From Fibrobacter succinogenes (GTDB lineage: Bacteria; Fibrobacterota; Fibrobacteria; Fibrobacterales; Fibrobacteraceae), in assembly GCA_902762305.1 (NCBI GenBank), contig CACWNW010000023.1:1-32640 (forward strand): a stretch of 32,640 bases of DNA. Direction: 5' to 3'. The notes under the pieces were generated by a model that was not told the origin of the DNA, searched no databases, and saw nothing but the letters and a program-made list of their open reading frames with translations. Shown here in pieces: positions 13,383 to 21,853 of the stretch (positions are counted from its first letter, which is position 1; each line of letters starts with the position of its first letter). The translations under genes and the position numbers were made by a program.

Positions 13383-14368
13383 TCAATCAGATCGTTCTGG
13401 AATCTTGACAGGTGTTCGAACGGCAAGATTTGACGGCCTCTGAACAGCCCGCAGCCATCGTTAATCAGCTGGTTGTTGATGGCCTTGAACATGTTCACGT
13501 CGACTTTTGCAAGATCAATCCCCTGCAATTTCACCAGGCGTTCGTACGCCTCGTCAAAGTAGACGCACTCACCGCTTGGAATCTGGTCGTGCTTGGAGCG
13601 CCGTTCCTCCTGCGACTTTTCGTAGCCAAAGTGGTTCGCCTCGCCTATCTCGGCATAGTCGTCCATTTCCTTCGTTCGCAATTGTACTTCCGTATAGCAG
13701 CGCGCAAGGTTGTCGTAGAACGTGATATGCAACGACTGATAACCAGAACTCCTAGGAGTCGCCACCGAATCATGGTAATACGGCCTCACGGAATCCTTTA
13801 GCAAGTCGGAATGCCCGCTGTCATCCAGGTGTTTGAAAATCTCTGCCGAAAAGCCACGCTCTTCGAGAAACTCAGGCAATGCATTTGCGATTTCGTACAA
13901 GTATTTCCGTTCTACCTCGCTCCTGTCATCGCCCTTCTTGATATGGCAAATGGGCATCGAGATAACGATGCGGTAGGCAATCAGGTCGCGGAAATTCAAC
14001 TTGCTCTTGATTTCTGCTTCAGACGGGAATACACCATTCTTCTTGTAATAGTTGTAGATAAATTCAAGGATATATCCGTTGAACTTTTCTTCGGCACGGA
14101 TCAGGGACTTGATGCGGCCCTTGAACGTGAACGCAAGGAAGGGATACTCCCTTGTCATGAACTTGTAAAACTCTTTTATTCGTTGAGACTGCGAGGTCAA
14201 GAAGTCATTGTGCTCCAGCAGTTCGATAATCTGTATCAAGAAGTTCGAGTGAGCAAGGTCGATGTTGTTGCGCGTTCCCTTAGCGCTGTTCCTGAGGTCG
14301 TTTGAATACTGGTGCAGAATCTTCAGCACCGTGTTTCCAGAGAACAGATAGTCGTTCAAACAAATCAT
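13379..14368 (-). CDS. Stand-alone RelA/SpoT-type alarmone synthetase, 329 aa
   Basis: This protein carries a (p)ppGpp synthetase domain without the HD hydrolase and without TGS or ACT domains, so it is a small alarmone synthetase. Motifs in order: RIKSLIRAEEK (residues 85-95, substrate-binding basic loop), FRDLIAYRIV (126-135, with Asp128 and Arg133), SSGYQSLHI (207-215, the G-loop with Tyr210 and His214) and TEVQLRTKEMDDYAEIGEAN (226-245, ExQxRT with catalytic Glu227). It transfers pyrophosphate from ATP to GDP or GTP, or perhaps to adenosine nucleotides or tRNA as some family members do. The N-terminal 75 residues are helical and unassigned. GGAGG precedes the ATG by 7 bases. Convergent with the membrane protein gene. 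Confidence 0.9.
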   Translation of the reverse strand: MICLNDYLFSGNTVLKILHQYSNDLRNSAKGTRNNIDLAHSNFLIQIIELLEHNDFLTSQSQRIKEFYKFMTREYPFLAFTFKGRIKSLIRAEEKFNGYILEFIYNYYKKNGVFPSEAEIKSKLNFRDLIAYRIVISMPICHIKKGDDRSEVERKYLYEIANALPEFLEERGFSAEIFKHLDDSGHSDLLKDSVRPYYHDSVATPRSSGYQSLHITFYDNLARCYTEVQLRTKEMDDYAEIGEANHFGYEKSQEERRSKHDQIPSGECVYFDEAYERLVKLQGIDLAKVDVNMFKAINNQLINDGCGLFRGRQILPFEHLSRFQNDLID

Positions 14369-14680
14369 CTTAAGCCTCCAAGTCGGACTTCTTATCGGGG
14401 TTCACAAGACGAAATATAAAAACGTTTTTCGCCCGCAACAGCGGATAAAACTACTTCAAAAAATTTCTTACAAAGTGCTTTACACAGGGTGAAAAGAGCA
14501 AAAGCCTGTTTTACATTTTATTCAAATTTTATATATTAATTTCATGCCCAAGTTCTTAATCACCCTTGTTGCATCCCCCTTCTCCTGACATTTCTATTTC
14601 TAGCTATTGCAAAGACCAGGCAAAATACCGCTGCATTGACCGCAAGTAATCTTTATCAAAAAAAACAAATGAAGGCTTTC
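14369..14680. other. Intergenic region with a promoter-like site and a broken small frame
   Basis: The gap contains a plus-strand promoter-like pair (TTTACA at 14510-14515, TATATT at 14532-14537, 16-base spacer) and an ATG at 14544. The frame MPKFLITLVASPFS stops at 14588, but one extra C in the C5 run at 14575-14579 would extend it as a hydrophobic signal-like peptide (LLLTFLFLAIAKTRQN). It may be a frameshifted gene start. The rest is AT-rich with the upstream region of the alarmone synthetase gene. Confidence 0.4.
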
Positions 14681-17395
14681 TTATTTAAGGGTTCGAATCA
14701 ACGAATCCAAACGTTTCGTCATACGTTCGGCACCTTTGTAAGATAGATGATCGCAATTTCTCGCCATCTGGTCATCATAATCGTGGTCGCCCATCTTATT
14801 TTCGTCCATCAGCCTGAAATGCGGGTATTTCTTTTCAAACTGGTACAATTTATCAATCATCTTGATAGCGACCGAACGGCGTAATCCATACCTACCGTAA
14901 GCCCCCGTTTCTTTGTAACTGGGAGACTGCGGGAATAAAATTCCAATGAGATAGATGTTCTTTTCTTCGGCTTCCTTGATCATATTTTCAATACTTTCCA
15001 GCAAGAAATCATCCAAGTTTTCAATGGAATCCATGCATGTCGTATCTGCCTGAACAATATTTCCCTCCCATCCGCCGATTTCTGCGTAATTGAAGCCCAG
15101 TCTCTGCTGCACAAACTCTCGATTCTCTTCATTTTCGCCATAGGAATCTCTGGTGAGTTCATACAAACCTTCTGGATAACCATCACTCCAAAAATCATGA
15201 GACTCATCATAAAAAAATCCTGGTGACAGAAGGAAAATGCCATTCCAATAACTCGGTGAACCAAGATAACGATCAAACAAAATATCCAAATCAAACGAGA
15301 CCACCCCCACTTTTAATTTTGGCAAAAGGTTGTATCCGTAATTCAATATAATTTTATGCGCGACACTCAAATCTACAGCGGGGTTTGCAGCATTAATCGA
15401 AAAAATTCCAGTTTCAGATTCGTTTAAAAGGATTGGATCTATTCCTGCCCAAGGCCTTGATGATCCCGAAATCACTACGTTGATAGAGTCTCGATAACGG
15501 TAAAGCAACTCCAAATCATAGCGGGTGCACATAGGACTCAAAGCTCCCGTAAATAACGGATTCAGTTCGTACATACCAGCGCTGTCCAAATTTAAACTTG
15601 TCTCAAAATTCTGAGGCATTCCTATCCACAGATTAGGGTGCCACAATTCGTCGCCTTCCACAAGTTCCACGATGTTGGAATCCTTAATATTCACCAAGGC
15701 AATTTTCGAGTGTTTGCCATTTGCTGTTGTCAGGGTTGCTACAGCAAGATGCCCACTGCGATCCGCCCATTCCACATGATCAAAAGAGTAACCCTTGGGC
15801 GAAGGAATCATCTTTACAAGATTGCCTGAACTATCGGCGATTAGAATCTGTTCGTGCGAGGAATATTTTTCTCCCGCAAATTCATTTCCTGTTTCACCAC
15901 CAAAATCAAGGAATAAAGTCTGTTTAGTCGAATCAGAAAACGAAGCATTACAGGCCTGTTCGCCATTATACCAAACCTTATTTTCCCCGTTCACATTCGC
16001 TCGCAACAACTTCGCTCCAGAAACGGCAAGATTTCCATCGGCACTAACCCCACCATTAAACGTCCCATCAAAAATTTTTCGTGGTGTTCCAAACTTTCCC
16101 TCCGAAAAGGAGACGCTCCACGTAGAGCCTTTTTCCCATGCTCCCTCGTCAGAATTATTCTCAGCACTTGTCACGTAAACAATTTCAGTATCAGCATCAA
16201 CGATTCGCCATCGCGGAATCGCCGCACTTTCTACATCCAATTTGATTTTCGTCGTATCTTCGGCATTTAAGCGGCGCACATAAAGTTCGGATGTTCCAGA
16301 AATACCTTCGAACATTGTCGAAAATGCGACAAAATTTCCATCAGGCGATATTACAGGATGATACGCATCTATAGAATCTTCGATTTCCTTGACAACAGGC
16401 GTGCCGTTAACAAAATTCACGTAAGCGATATTCCCTGTTTCATCATTGCGAAAAGCGATTTTATTATGGTATGTATCCGTAATCTTCTTCAATCGCGAAG
16501 AATTTGTCAAGACATTAATAGGTTTAGAAGCAATTCTTCCTTTTGAGTTCATCCACACAGCATTGGGAATTTTCCCGAAGGCAAGACGGAAACCAACATA
16601 GTCGGCCCTGGTCGACGATGTTACCGTATAAACATCGGTTCTATTTTCTATTGCCAAAGCAGAAGCTGAACTACGGAAACTACCACCTTTCAGTACACGT
16701 TCTCCAATATTTCCACCATCGGGAGCACCAGCAAAGTTTGTCACGACAGTATCACGAAGTGAACCCTTCCAATCGTTCACCCATTCCATGACATTTCCGG
16801 CAAAATCACAGAGTTCAACATCTTGAACGGTCTTATCAACTGCGGTACAGGGCTTATGCAACTTGTAATTCGAATTTCCTGCATTCCAATCACTTTGCGG
16901 ATTCCAGTTTTGCAAAGCCGACAAAATCCATTCAGCCTCGGTAGGAAGTCGATAGGCATCCATTTCGGCATGGAATGCATAACCGACGAGGTTCGTACAA
17001 TGCCCTTCGGCGTCAACGACCTTTTCTGTATAAGTGTATGCAGTATCTAAATTTTCATTCTTGCTTTTTTCGTTGGCAAAAAGGACTGCATCAAAAAAAG
17101 TCACATCCGTTACAGGAAGTTCCCCATCTTCACAATTTAAATCCCTGACCATCTTGCTAAATTCGCCACAGGTCACTTCACGCTTGTCAATTGAAAAATT
17201 GTAGGTAAAATTAACCGTTAAATTCGCCTCTAGTTTAACCGAGAATCCTTTTGCCTGAAGAAGCATCATTCCCGAATGATGTTCATCGTTTTCCATAACC
17301 AAATCTAGTTCTTCTTGTAAAGAAGGACCTTTATCGGAATTGCACGCAACGAAAAGCGCCGCAACCGCACAAATCAACCACTTTTTATAATACAT
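14681..17395 (-). CDS. TIGR02171-type Fibrobacter lipoprotein: FGE-like, propeller-like and SGNH-like parts, 904 aa
   Basis: The signal ends at LFVACN (Cys18). Residues about 60-275 form a formylglycine-generating-enzyme/sulfatase-modifying fold: YNFSIDKREVTCGEFSKMV, AYRLPTEAEWILSA, DFAGNVMEWVNDW, VLKGGSFRSSASAL and YVGFRLAFGK. Residues about 300-610 look like TolB-type propeller blades (HPVISPDGNFVAFSTMFEG). The last 260 residues look like an SGNH hydrolase: VVISGSSRPWAGIDP is a GxS block near residue 650 and NCDHLSYKGAERMT is the final D-x-H block. This fits the Fibrobacter family TIGR02171. True FGEs need two active-site cysteines; I do not see them in the usual place, so the first part may be structural only. 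Substrate unknown. The ribosome binding site is weak. Confidence 0.85.
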   Translation of the reverse strand: MYYKKWLICAVAALFVACNSDKGPSLQEELDLVMENDEHHSGMMLLQAKGFSVKLEANLTVNFTYNFSIDKREVTCGEFSKMVRDLNCEDGELPVTDVTFFDAVLFANEKSKNENLDTAYTYTEKVVDAEGHCTNLVGYAFHAEMDAYRLPTEAEWILSALQNWNPQSDWNAGNSNYKLHKPCTAVDKTVQDVELCDFAGNVMEWVNDWKGSLRDTVVTNFAGAPDGGNIGERVLKGGSFRSSASALAIENRTDVYTVTSSTRADYVGFRLAFGKIPNAVWMNSKGRIASKPINVLTNSSRLKKITDTYHNKIAFRNDETGNIAYVNFVNGTPVVKEIEDSIDAYHPVISPDGNFVAFSTMFEGISGTSELYVRRLNAEDTTKIKLDVESAAIPRWRIVDADTEIVYVTSAENNSDEGAWEKGSTWSVSFSEGKFGTPRKIFDGTFNGGVSADGNLAVSGAKLLRANVNGENKVWYNGEQACNASFSDSTKQTLFLDFGGETGNEFAGEKYSSHEQILIADSSGNLVKMIPSPKGYSFDHVEWADRSGHLAVATLTTANGKHSKIALVNIKDSNIVELVEGDELWHPNLWIGMPQNFETSLNLDSAGMYELNPLFTGALSPMCTRYDLELLYRYRDSINVVISGSSRPWAGIDPILLNESETGIFSINAANPAVDLSVAHKIILNYGYNLLPKLKVGVVSFDLDILFDRYLGSPSYWNGIFLLSPGFFYDESHDFWSDGYPEGLYELTRDSYGENEENREFVQQRLGFNYAEIGGWEGNIVQADTTCMDSIENLDDFLLESIENMIKEAEEKNIYLIGILFPQSPSYKETGAYGRYGLRRSVAIKMIDKLYQFEKKYPHFRLMDENKMGDHDYDDQMARNCDHLSYKGAERMTKRLDSLIRTLK

Positions 17396-17471
17396 CTTAC
17401 ATTCAGGTATAATTCAAAAATACCATTAAAAAAAATATAATATTTGCCACCATGTCGGGAATGATAAATGA

Positions 17472-17508
17472 CTTATAGGGGCCTCTCCATGAGCCAAGAA
17501 AAACTATA
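17472..17508 (+). repeat. Diverged copy of the 12653 leader
   Basis: CTTATAGGGGCCTCTCCATG followed by AGCCAAGAAAAACT aligns with the leader at 12653-12689, position by position with a one-base gap. Here no gene starts directly after it: the ATG equivalent is altered, and the alcohol dehydrogenase begins about 105 bases later. It may be a leftover of a lost gene start. Confidence 0.4.
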
Positions 17509-17612
17509 ATTGATAAGGATTGATGATTCCGACGATGCTTGCAAAAGCAAAAAATATGTTTAATTTTATGAAAGCTTAATCGACAACCAAAGCAAAGCTA
17601 CAGGACAATTCT

Positions 17613-18719
17613 ATGCGTTTCTACGTTCCCACGGATATCTACGTCGAAAAGAACTGCGTGAAGAACCACGCACAAAACTTGCTTGCGATTGGAAAGCGCG
17701 CATTCATCATGACGGGACGTTCCTCTGCCAAGAAGAACGGTTCCTTGAACGATGTCACCGCCGTTCTGGACGCGGGGCACGTACCGTACCAGATTTTTGA
17801 CCAGGTCGAAGAAAACCCGTCAACCGATACCGTAGGGAGCGCCGCACAGCTGGCACGCGAATTCGGGGCCGATTACATCATCGGCATCGGGGGCGGCTCC
17901 GCCATCGACGCGGCAAAAGCAGCCTCGCTGCTCCTTGCGAACCCGAGCCTCATCGCGGACAACCTGCACAAGGCACCAGAAAAGCCGCTCAGCCATGCGC
18001 CTGTCGTCGCCGTACCGACTACCTGCGGAACAGGTTCCGAGGCAACACCGGTCGCCATCATCACGAACCACAAGATTCACCTGAAGAAAAGCATTCCGCA
18101 CCGCATTTTCCCGACGCTCGCGCTTGTCGACGGCAAGTACCTCGCCTCGGCCAAGAAGACGCTGATTATCAACACCGCGGTCGACGCGCTCGCCCACATG
18201 GTCGAAAGCATCCTGAACATCCATTCCAACGTGTTCAACCGCATGTGCCCGGAATACGGCCTCAAGCTCTGGGGCGAATTGAAGGACGCACTCCTTTCCG
18301 ACGCCCCCGTCGACGGAAGCCTTTACGAAAAACTCATGCTCACTTCGACTATCGCGGGCATGTCCATTGCGCACACGAGCACCTCCGTACCACACGGCAT
18401 GAGCTATGACCTCACGCTGCATCAAGGTACGCCGCACGGCCCCGCCGTCGGCTACTTCCTTGCCGGCTATGTGGATGTCTGCGAGAAGAAAGTCCCCGAA
18501 GACGTCAAGCTCATCCTGACACTTTTGGGTCTAAAAAACACCGCCGATTTCACCGCAATTCTTGACAAACTTATCGGCAAATGCAAGGTTACTTGCAAAA
18601 TGCGCGACCAGTTCGCCGCAGCCATGAAGGTGAACCGCTCCAAGCTAGACCTCGTCCCCGGCGGAATCACGCCCGAGGAAGTCGACTACATTTACGACAA
18701 ATCCCTAGTCATAGAATAA
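17613..18719 (+). CDS. Iron-containing (type III) alcohol dehydrogenase, 368 aa
   Basis: A cytoplasmic NAD(P)-dependent dehydrogenase. The dinucleotide-binding loop GGGSAIDAAK is at residues 93-102, preceded by YIIGIG. The metal ligands are Asp191 and His195 (AVDALAHMVES), His261 (SVPHGMSYD) and His275 (GTPHGPAVG), the normal set for group III enzymes. PTTCGTGSEAT (about 135-145) is the conserved substrate-side loop. The length is normal for the family. AGGA lies about 7 bases before the ATG. The gene is GC-rich, monocistronic and followed by a strong terminator. Its last codons (EEVDYIYDK) recur at 24311-24333. The substrate (alcohol, aldehyde or propanediol-type) cannot be deduced. Confidence 0.92.
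   Translation: MRFYVPTDIYVEKNCVKNHAQNLLAIGKRAFIMTGRSSAKKNGSLNDVTAVLDAGHVPYQIFDQVEENPSTDTVGSAAQLAREFGADYIIGIGGGSAIDAAKAASLLLANPSLIADNLHKAPEKPLSHAPVVAVPTTCGTGSEATPVAIITNHKIHLKKSIPHRIFPTLALVDGKYLASAKKTLIINTAVDALAHMVESILNIHSNVFNRMCPEYGLKLWGELKDALLSDAPVDGSLYEKLMLTSTIAGMSIAHTSTSVPHGMSYDLTLHQGTPHGPAVGYFLAGYVDVCEKKVPEDVKLILTLLGLKNTADFTAILDKLIGKCKVTCKMRDQFAAAMKVNRSKLDLVPGGITPEEVDYIYDKSLVIE
18678..18700. repeat. 23-bp direct repeat, copy 1 (alcohol dehydrogenase 3' end)
   Basis: These bases encode EEVDYIYDK near the end of the intact alcohol dehydrogenase. An identical 23-base run in the same orientation lies at 24311-24333, so the two flank 5.6 kb of accessory genes. Confidence 0.8.
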
Positions 18720-18743
18720 ATTAAGTAGCAATTTTCAAAAGGG

Positions 18744-18781
18744 AATCCCCAAGAGTCAAAAAACTCTTGGGGATTTTTTTT
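18744..18781 (+). terminator. Intrinsic terminator of the alcohol dehydrogenase gene
   Basis: AATCCCCAAGAGT pairs perfectly with ACTCTTGGGGATT around CAAAAA and runs into T8. It lies 25 bases past the stop codon. This is the strongest terminator in the window. Confidence 0.92.
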
Positions 18782-19063
18782 CAGGGTTGGAGTGTCAAGC
18801 TTCATCGCATTCAACTGCGTCTGAACCTAATATACATCCAAAGTTCTCATGTTCACCCAACGCTTTTTACATACCGATGTAAAAGAAAACAACACTAAAA
18901 TTCCCCTAAAAATGCGAAAATTACGCTATTTTCAAGCCTTTCCCCGTGTAAAACCCGTATTTTTCCCTTGTAAAGTAATAGCTACATTCGATTTTTTCAC
19001 CCCCGACAAAGAATAAAAAAGGCAAAGTATTTTTTCGCAAAAAAAAAGTTTATATTATGAAAT
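18782..19063. other. AT-rich intergenic region upstream of the YhhN-like gene
   Basis: Beyond the terminator nothing is recognisable as a gene. The last 60 bases are very A-rich (AAAAAAAAAGTTTATATTATG) and probably hold the promoter of the next gene; no strong ribosome binding site is visible before its ATG. Confidence 0.4.
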
Positions 19064-19861
19064 ATGAACAAGAAGACCCTTATTACCTCGCTTATCGTCC
19101 TCGTCGGCATTCTCATGGTCACCTTCTTCGTGATGGACTGGGTTGTATTCTACAAATGCGGCGCCGTCGAAAAATGCCTTACAGAAAGCAGCAACTACCA
19201 GAACATAGCCAAGTTCGCGGTAACGACCATCATGACGATTATCGTGTTCTTTATCGGCAAGAACTGCATCTGCAAGCGAGACCGCACCTTTTTGCAGATA
19301 GGTTTCGCCATGGCTCTGTGCGCAGATTTCTGCCTAAAGATCTTGCACAACTATATCAAGAACCCGGGAAACGAAAACGACCCCGGCTTTATCGATTACA
19401 AAGGTGACTTTACGTTACTCGGCATCTGCTTTTTCATGGTGGTGCAGGCTCTGTTCATTTACCGCCACACGCGCACAAGCGACAAGGACAACCATTCTCC
19501 GTGGATCCTTTGCATTCCCTTTGCCGTCATGTTCATCGCGAACGCGCTCCACCTGTTCAGCATTCTCACGAGCCCAAACATTCCGATTATCGCAACCTAC
19601 GGCACATTCCTCATCTGCTCGCTCATCGTCGCCTGCAAGGTGCCGAAGGTAGGGTATTTCCCGGCAAAGAACGCAAGGAACATCAAGTACGGCATGATAC
19701 TGTTCTTCTGCTGCGACGCATGCGTGGGCCTATCGCTTGCAACGGGCGACGACCATACCATCCAGGAAATTGTTGCGACAGTCGCCAATAACTTCGTTTG
19801 GTATTTCTATACGCCGGCACTGATCCTGCTCGGGCTCAGCGGATACAAGAGGAAAGAGTAG
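19064..19861 (+). CDS. Multi-pass membrane protein, YhhN-like, 265 aa
   Basis: Seven to eight membrane helices are visible, starting at residues 6-28 (LITSLIVLVGILMVTFFVMD). The C-terminal part resembles the YhhN (lysoplasmalogenase) family: a 'GMILFFCCDACVGLSLA' segment in place of the usual GxxLFxxSDxxxAL, and a closing FVWYFYTPALILLGLSG helix. In YhhN proteins these aspartates are needed for hydrolysing the vinyl-ether bond of lysoplasmalogens. The similarity is by pattern only. It heads a run of plus-strand genes reaching 24254; the VOC gene starts 9 bases after its stop. Confidence 0.6.
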   Translation: MNKKTLITSLIVLVGILMVTFFVMDWVVFYKCGAVEKCLTESSNYQNIAKFAVTTIMTIIVFFIGKNCICKRDRTFLQIGFAMALCADFCLKILHNYIKNPGNENDPGFIDYKGDFTLLGICFFMVVQALFIYRHTRTSDKDNHSPWILCIPFAVMFIANALHLFSILTSPNIPIIATYGTFLICSLIVACKVPKVGYFPAKNARNIKYGMILFFCCDACVGLSLATGDDHTIQEIVATVANNFVWYFYTPALILLGLSGYKRKE

Positions 19862-19870
19862 TTCTCGGCC

Positions 19871-20272
19871 ATGGAAATGTCCACGCCCCAAATACGCATT
19901 GAACATGCGGCACTTTACGTGCGCGACCTTGAAGCCGTACGCCAGTTCTTCGTGAAATACTTCGGGGCTACGGCAGGCGATTGCTACCACAACAAGGTAA
20001 CCGATTTCCGCTCCTACTTCCTCACGTTTTCAGGAAGCGCACGGCTCGAGATAATGACGCGCCCCGAACTTGCAGACTCCCCACAGGGCTACGCTATCGG
20101 CTATGCGCACATCGCCCTGAGCGTCGGAAGCAAAGAACAGGTAGACTCGATAACCGAGCAACTCCGCAACGACGGATTCGTGGTGGCAAGCGGCCCGCGC
20201 ACCACCGGCGACGGCTACTACGAAAGCTGCGTCAAGGCCATCGAAAACATTCTTGTAGAAATTACCGTATAG
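19871..20272 (+). CDS. VOC-superfamily (glyoxalase/bleomycin resistance-like) protein, 133 aa
   Basis: A single vicinal-oxygen-chelate domain. It opens with IEHAALYVRDLEAVRQFFVK and closes with GDGYYESCVKAIENILVEIT, the typical 'YYES...G..IE' ending. The four metal-ligand positions of the family can be read as His12, Glu60, His80 and Glu130, so the metal site appears complete. VOC enzymes include glyoxalase I and fosfomycin- or bleomycin-resistance proteins; the substrate is not predictable. The start could be residue 1 or Met3. It follows the membrane gene by 9 bases and precedes a GNAT gene, suggesting an operon. Confidence 0.88.
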   Translation: MEMSTPQIRIEHAALYVRDLEAVRQFFVKYFGATAGDCYHNKVTDFRSYFLTFSGSARLEIMTRPELADSPQGYAIGYAHIALSVGSKEQVDSITEQLRNDGFVVASGPRTTGDGYYESCVKAIENILVEITV

Positions 20273-20295
20273 GCAACGGAGGCACCGCAAAGTTT

Positions 20296-20925
20296 ATGGA
20301 AATCGAATTTGGAATCTTGAAACGCGAAGAAATAAAGGAGTCCGTGGAACTGGCAGCCAGGGCCTATGAGGACTACGAGTATTTTACGAACTTTTTCCCC
20401 GACCTGGAAGAGCGACGCAAAACGCTCCGAGCCATATTGTACAGGGCATGGATTACCAGTTTCGGGAAGACCCATTTTTTGACAGCCAAGATAGACGGGA
20501 AAATGGTGGCCGTCGCCCAGGTCGACGACCCGCATTTCAAGAGGCCTTCGGTAATCCAGTTCCTGCTCCACGGCTGGCTGCTGGTGTACCGCGATGTGAA
20601 GGCCAAGCATGTGCACGACTGGATAGCGATGGATACTGCGGCAAGCAAGCCGTGTCATGACTACCAGAAAACGGCTCCGGACATCTGGTACGCCTGTTCG
20701 CTGACGGTGGACCCCCCGTTCCAGGGACAAGGCATCGCGACGAAATTCATCGCCTTCTGGGAAGACTACGTCCGTGAACGCGGCGGCAAGCAGCTCATCT
20801 TTTTCACGAATTCCGAGAAGAACATCGCATTCTACAAGAAGCGCGGTTTCGAAGTATTTGACGAGCGAGAAATAGTCCATAACGGGAACAGGATGGGAAG
20901 CTGGAGCGTGAAAAAGACGCTATGA
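20296..20925 (+). CDS. GNAT-family N-acetyltransferase, 209 aa
   Basis: The acetyl-CoA motif is ACSLTVDPPFQGQGIATKFI (residues about 135-155), with QGQGIAT as the pyrophosphate loop; then KQLIFFTNSEKNIAFYKKRG gives the NxxxxxFYxxxGF ending. The start at 20296 is chosen since the translation upstream of it is a shadow of the VOC gene; GGAGG lies 13 bases before it, slightly far. Its stop overlaps the start of the next gene in ATGA, so translation is coupled. Acetyl acceptor unknown. Confidence 0.88.
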   Translation: MEIEFGILKREEIKESVELAARAYEDYEYFTNFFPDLEERRKTLRAILYRAWITSFGKTHFLTAKIDGKMVAVAQVDDPHFKRPSVIQFLLHGWLLVYRDVKAKHVHDWIAMDTAASKPCHDYQKTAPDIWYACSLTVDPPFQGQGIATKFIAFWEDYVRERGGKQLIFFTNSEKNIAFYKKRGFEVFDEREIVHNGNRMGSWSVKKTL

Positions 20926-21842
20926 AAATTTATTACCACCTTCCCGGCCTATTTGAATTCCACGATTTGTACAGGGTGTTCTTGCCGCTATTCCGCGAGC
21001 ATCGGGAATATTTTTACGACTGGTGCGAAATCGGCTCCATATACGGCGCCCCAAAGGATTGCCTCTGGGGCGGAGGCCGCGTAGGGTTCGGGGATGCGGA
21101 ACCAGAATCGGTCGCGGCCCTCACGAAAGAATACGGAATTTCGGCAAGGCTCACCTTCAGCAATTCATTGATTCGCGAGGAGCACCTCTCCGATACACGC
21201 TGCAACGCACTGTGCAAGATGTTCGAGAGTTGCGCGGATAACGGCGCAGACAATGGTGCGGGCAAAAACCGTGCCGGCATCATCGTCCATTCAGACTTTC
21301 TGCTCAATTACATCAAAACAAAATACCCCAGATTCTATTTCGTCTCTTCGACCACGAAAGTGCTCACGGAATTCGAAAAGTTCAAGGCCGAGCTGAACCG
21401 AGACGAATTCAAATTTGTTGTCCCAGATTTTCGCCTGAACAAACAGTTTGACAAGTTGAACACTCTCACGGATGTACAAAAACAGAAAGTCGAGTTCCTG
21501 TGCAATGAATGTTGCTGGTTCGGCTGTTACGACCGCAAGAACTGCTACGAGAACGTGAGCCGCAAAAGTCTCGGAGAAGACTGCGAAGATCATGTTTGCG
21601 TATCGCCCACTGCACAAAGGGGCTACCGCTTCTCCGATGCGATGAAGAACCCCGGCTTTATCGGGATAGATGACATCCAGAACGTGTACGCACCAGCAGG
21701 ATTCCGCCATTTCAAAATTGAAGGTCGCAGTCTCGGAAGCGCCATCATCCTAGAATTTCTACTTTATTACATGACCAGGCCCGAATACCAACTCAAGGTG
21801 CGCGAAGAAATCTACCTGGACAGTTCACTAGATTTGTTTTAA
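20922..21842 (+). CDS. U32-peptidase-like, cysteine-rich protein, 306 aa
   Basis: I cannot name this family with certainty. The fold hints at the TIM-barrel part of peptidase U32-like proteins: alternating strands such as AGIIVHSDFLLNYI and FYFVSSTTKVL, and a late HFKIEGRSLG segment like the (L/F)KIEGR motif of U32 proteins. A cysteine cluster (FLCNECCWFGCYDRKNC, residues about 188-205, and later Cys residues near 216 and 222) could bind an iron-sulfur cluster or zinc. There is no signal peptide, so it is cytoplasmic. It overlaps the GNAT gene by four bases, suggesting a functional link. Family members of U32 act in tRNA or ubiquinone hydroxylation or as proteases. Confidence 0.7.
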   Translation: MKIYYHLPGLFEFHDLYRVFLPLFREHREYFYDWCEIGSIYGAPKDCLWGGGRVGFGDAEPESVAALTKEYGISARLTFSNSLIREEHLSDTRCNALCKMFESCADNGADNGAGKNRAGIIVHSDFLLNYIKTKYPRFYFVSSTTKVLTEFEKFKAELNRDEFKFVVPDFRLNKQFDKLNTLTDVQKQKVEFLCNECCWFGCYDRKNCYENVSRKSLGEDCEDHVCVSPTAQRGYRFSDAMKNPGFIGIDDIQNVYAPAGFRHFKIEGRSLGSAIILEFLLYYMTRPEYQLKVREEIYLDSSLDLF

Positions 21843-21853
21843 ACGAGGAACTT

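Noticed and set aside
17820-18437. 205-codon minus-strand frame opposite the alcohol dehydrogenase
   Set aside because: The sense strand codes a complete enzyme with its metal ligands; the antisense frame is a product of high GC codon use.
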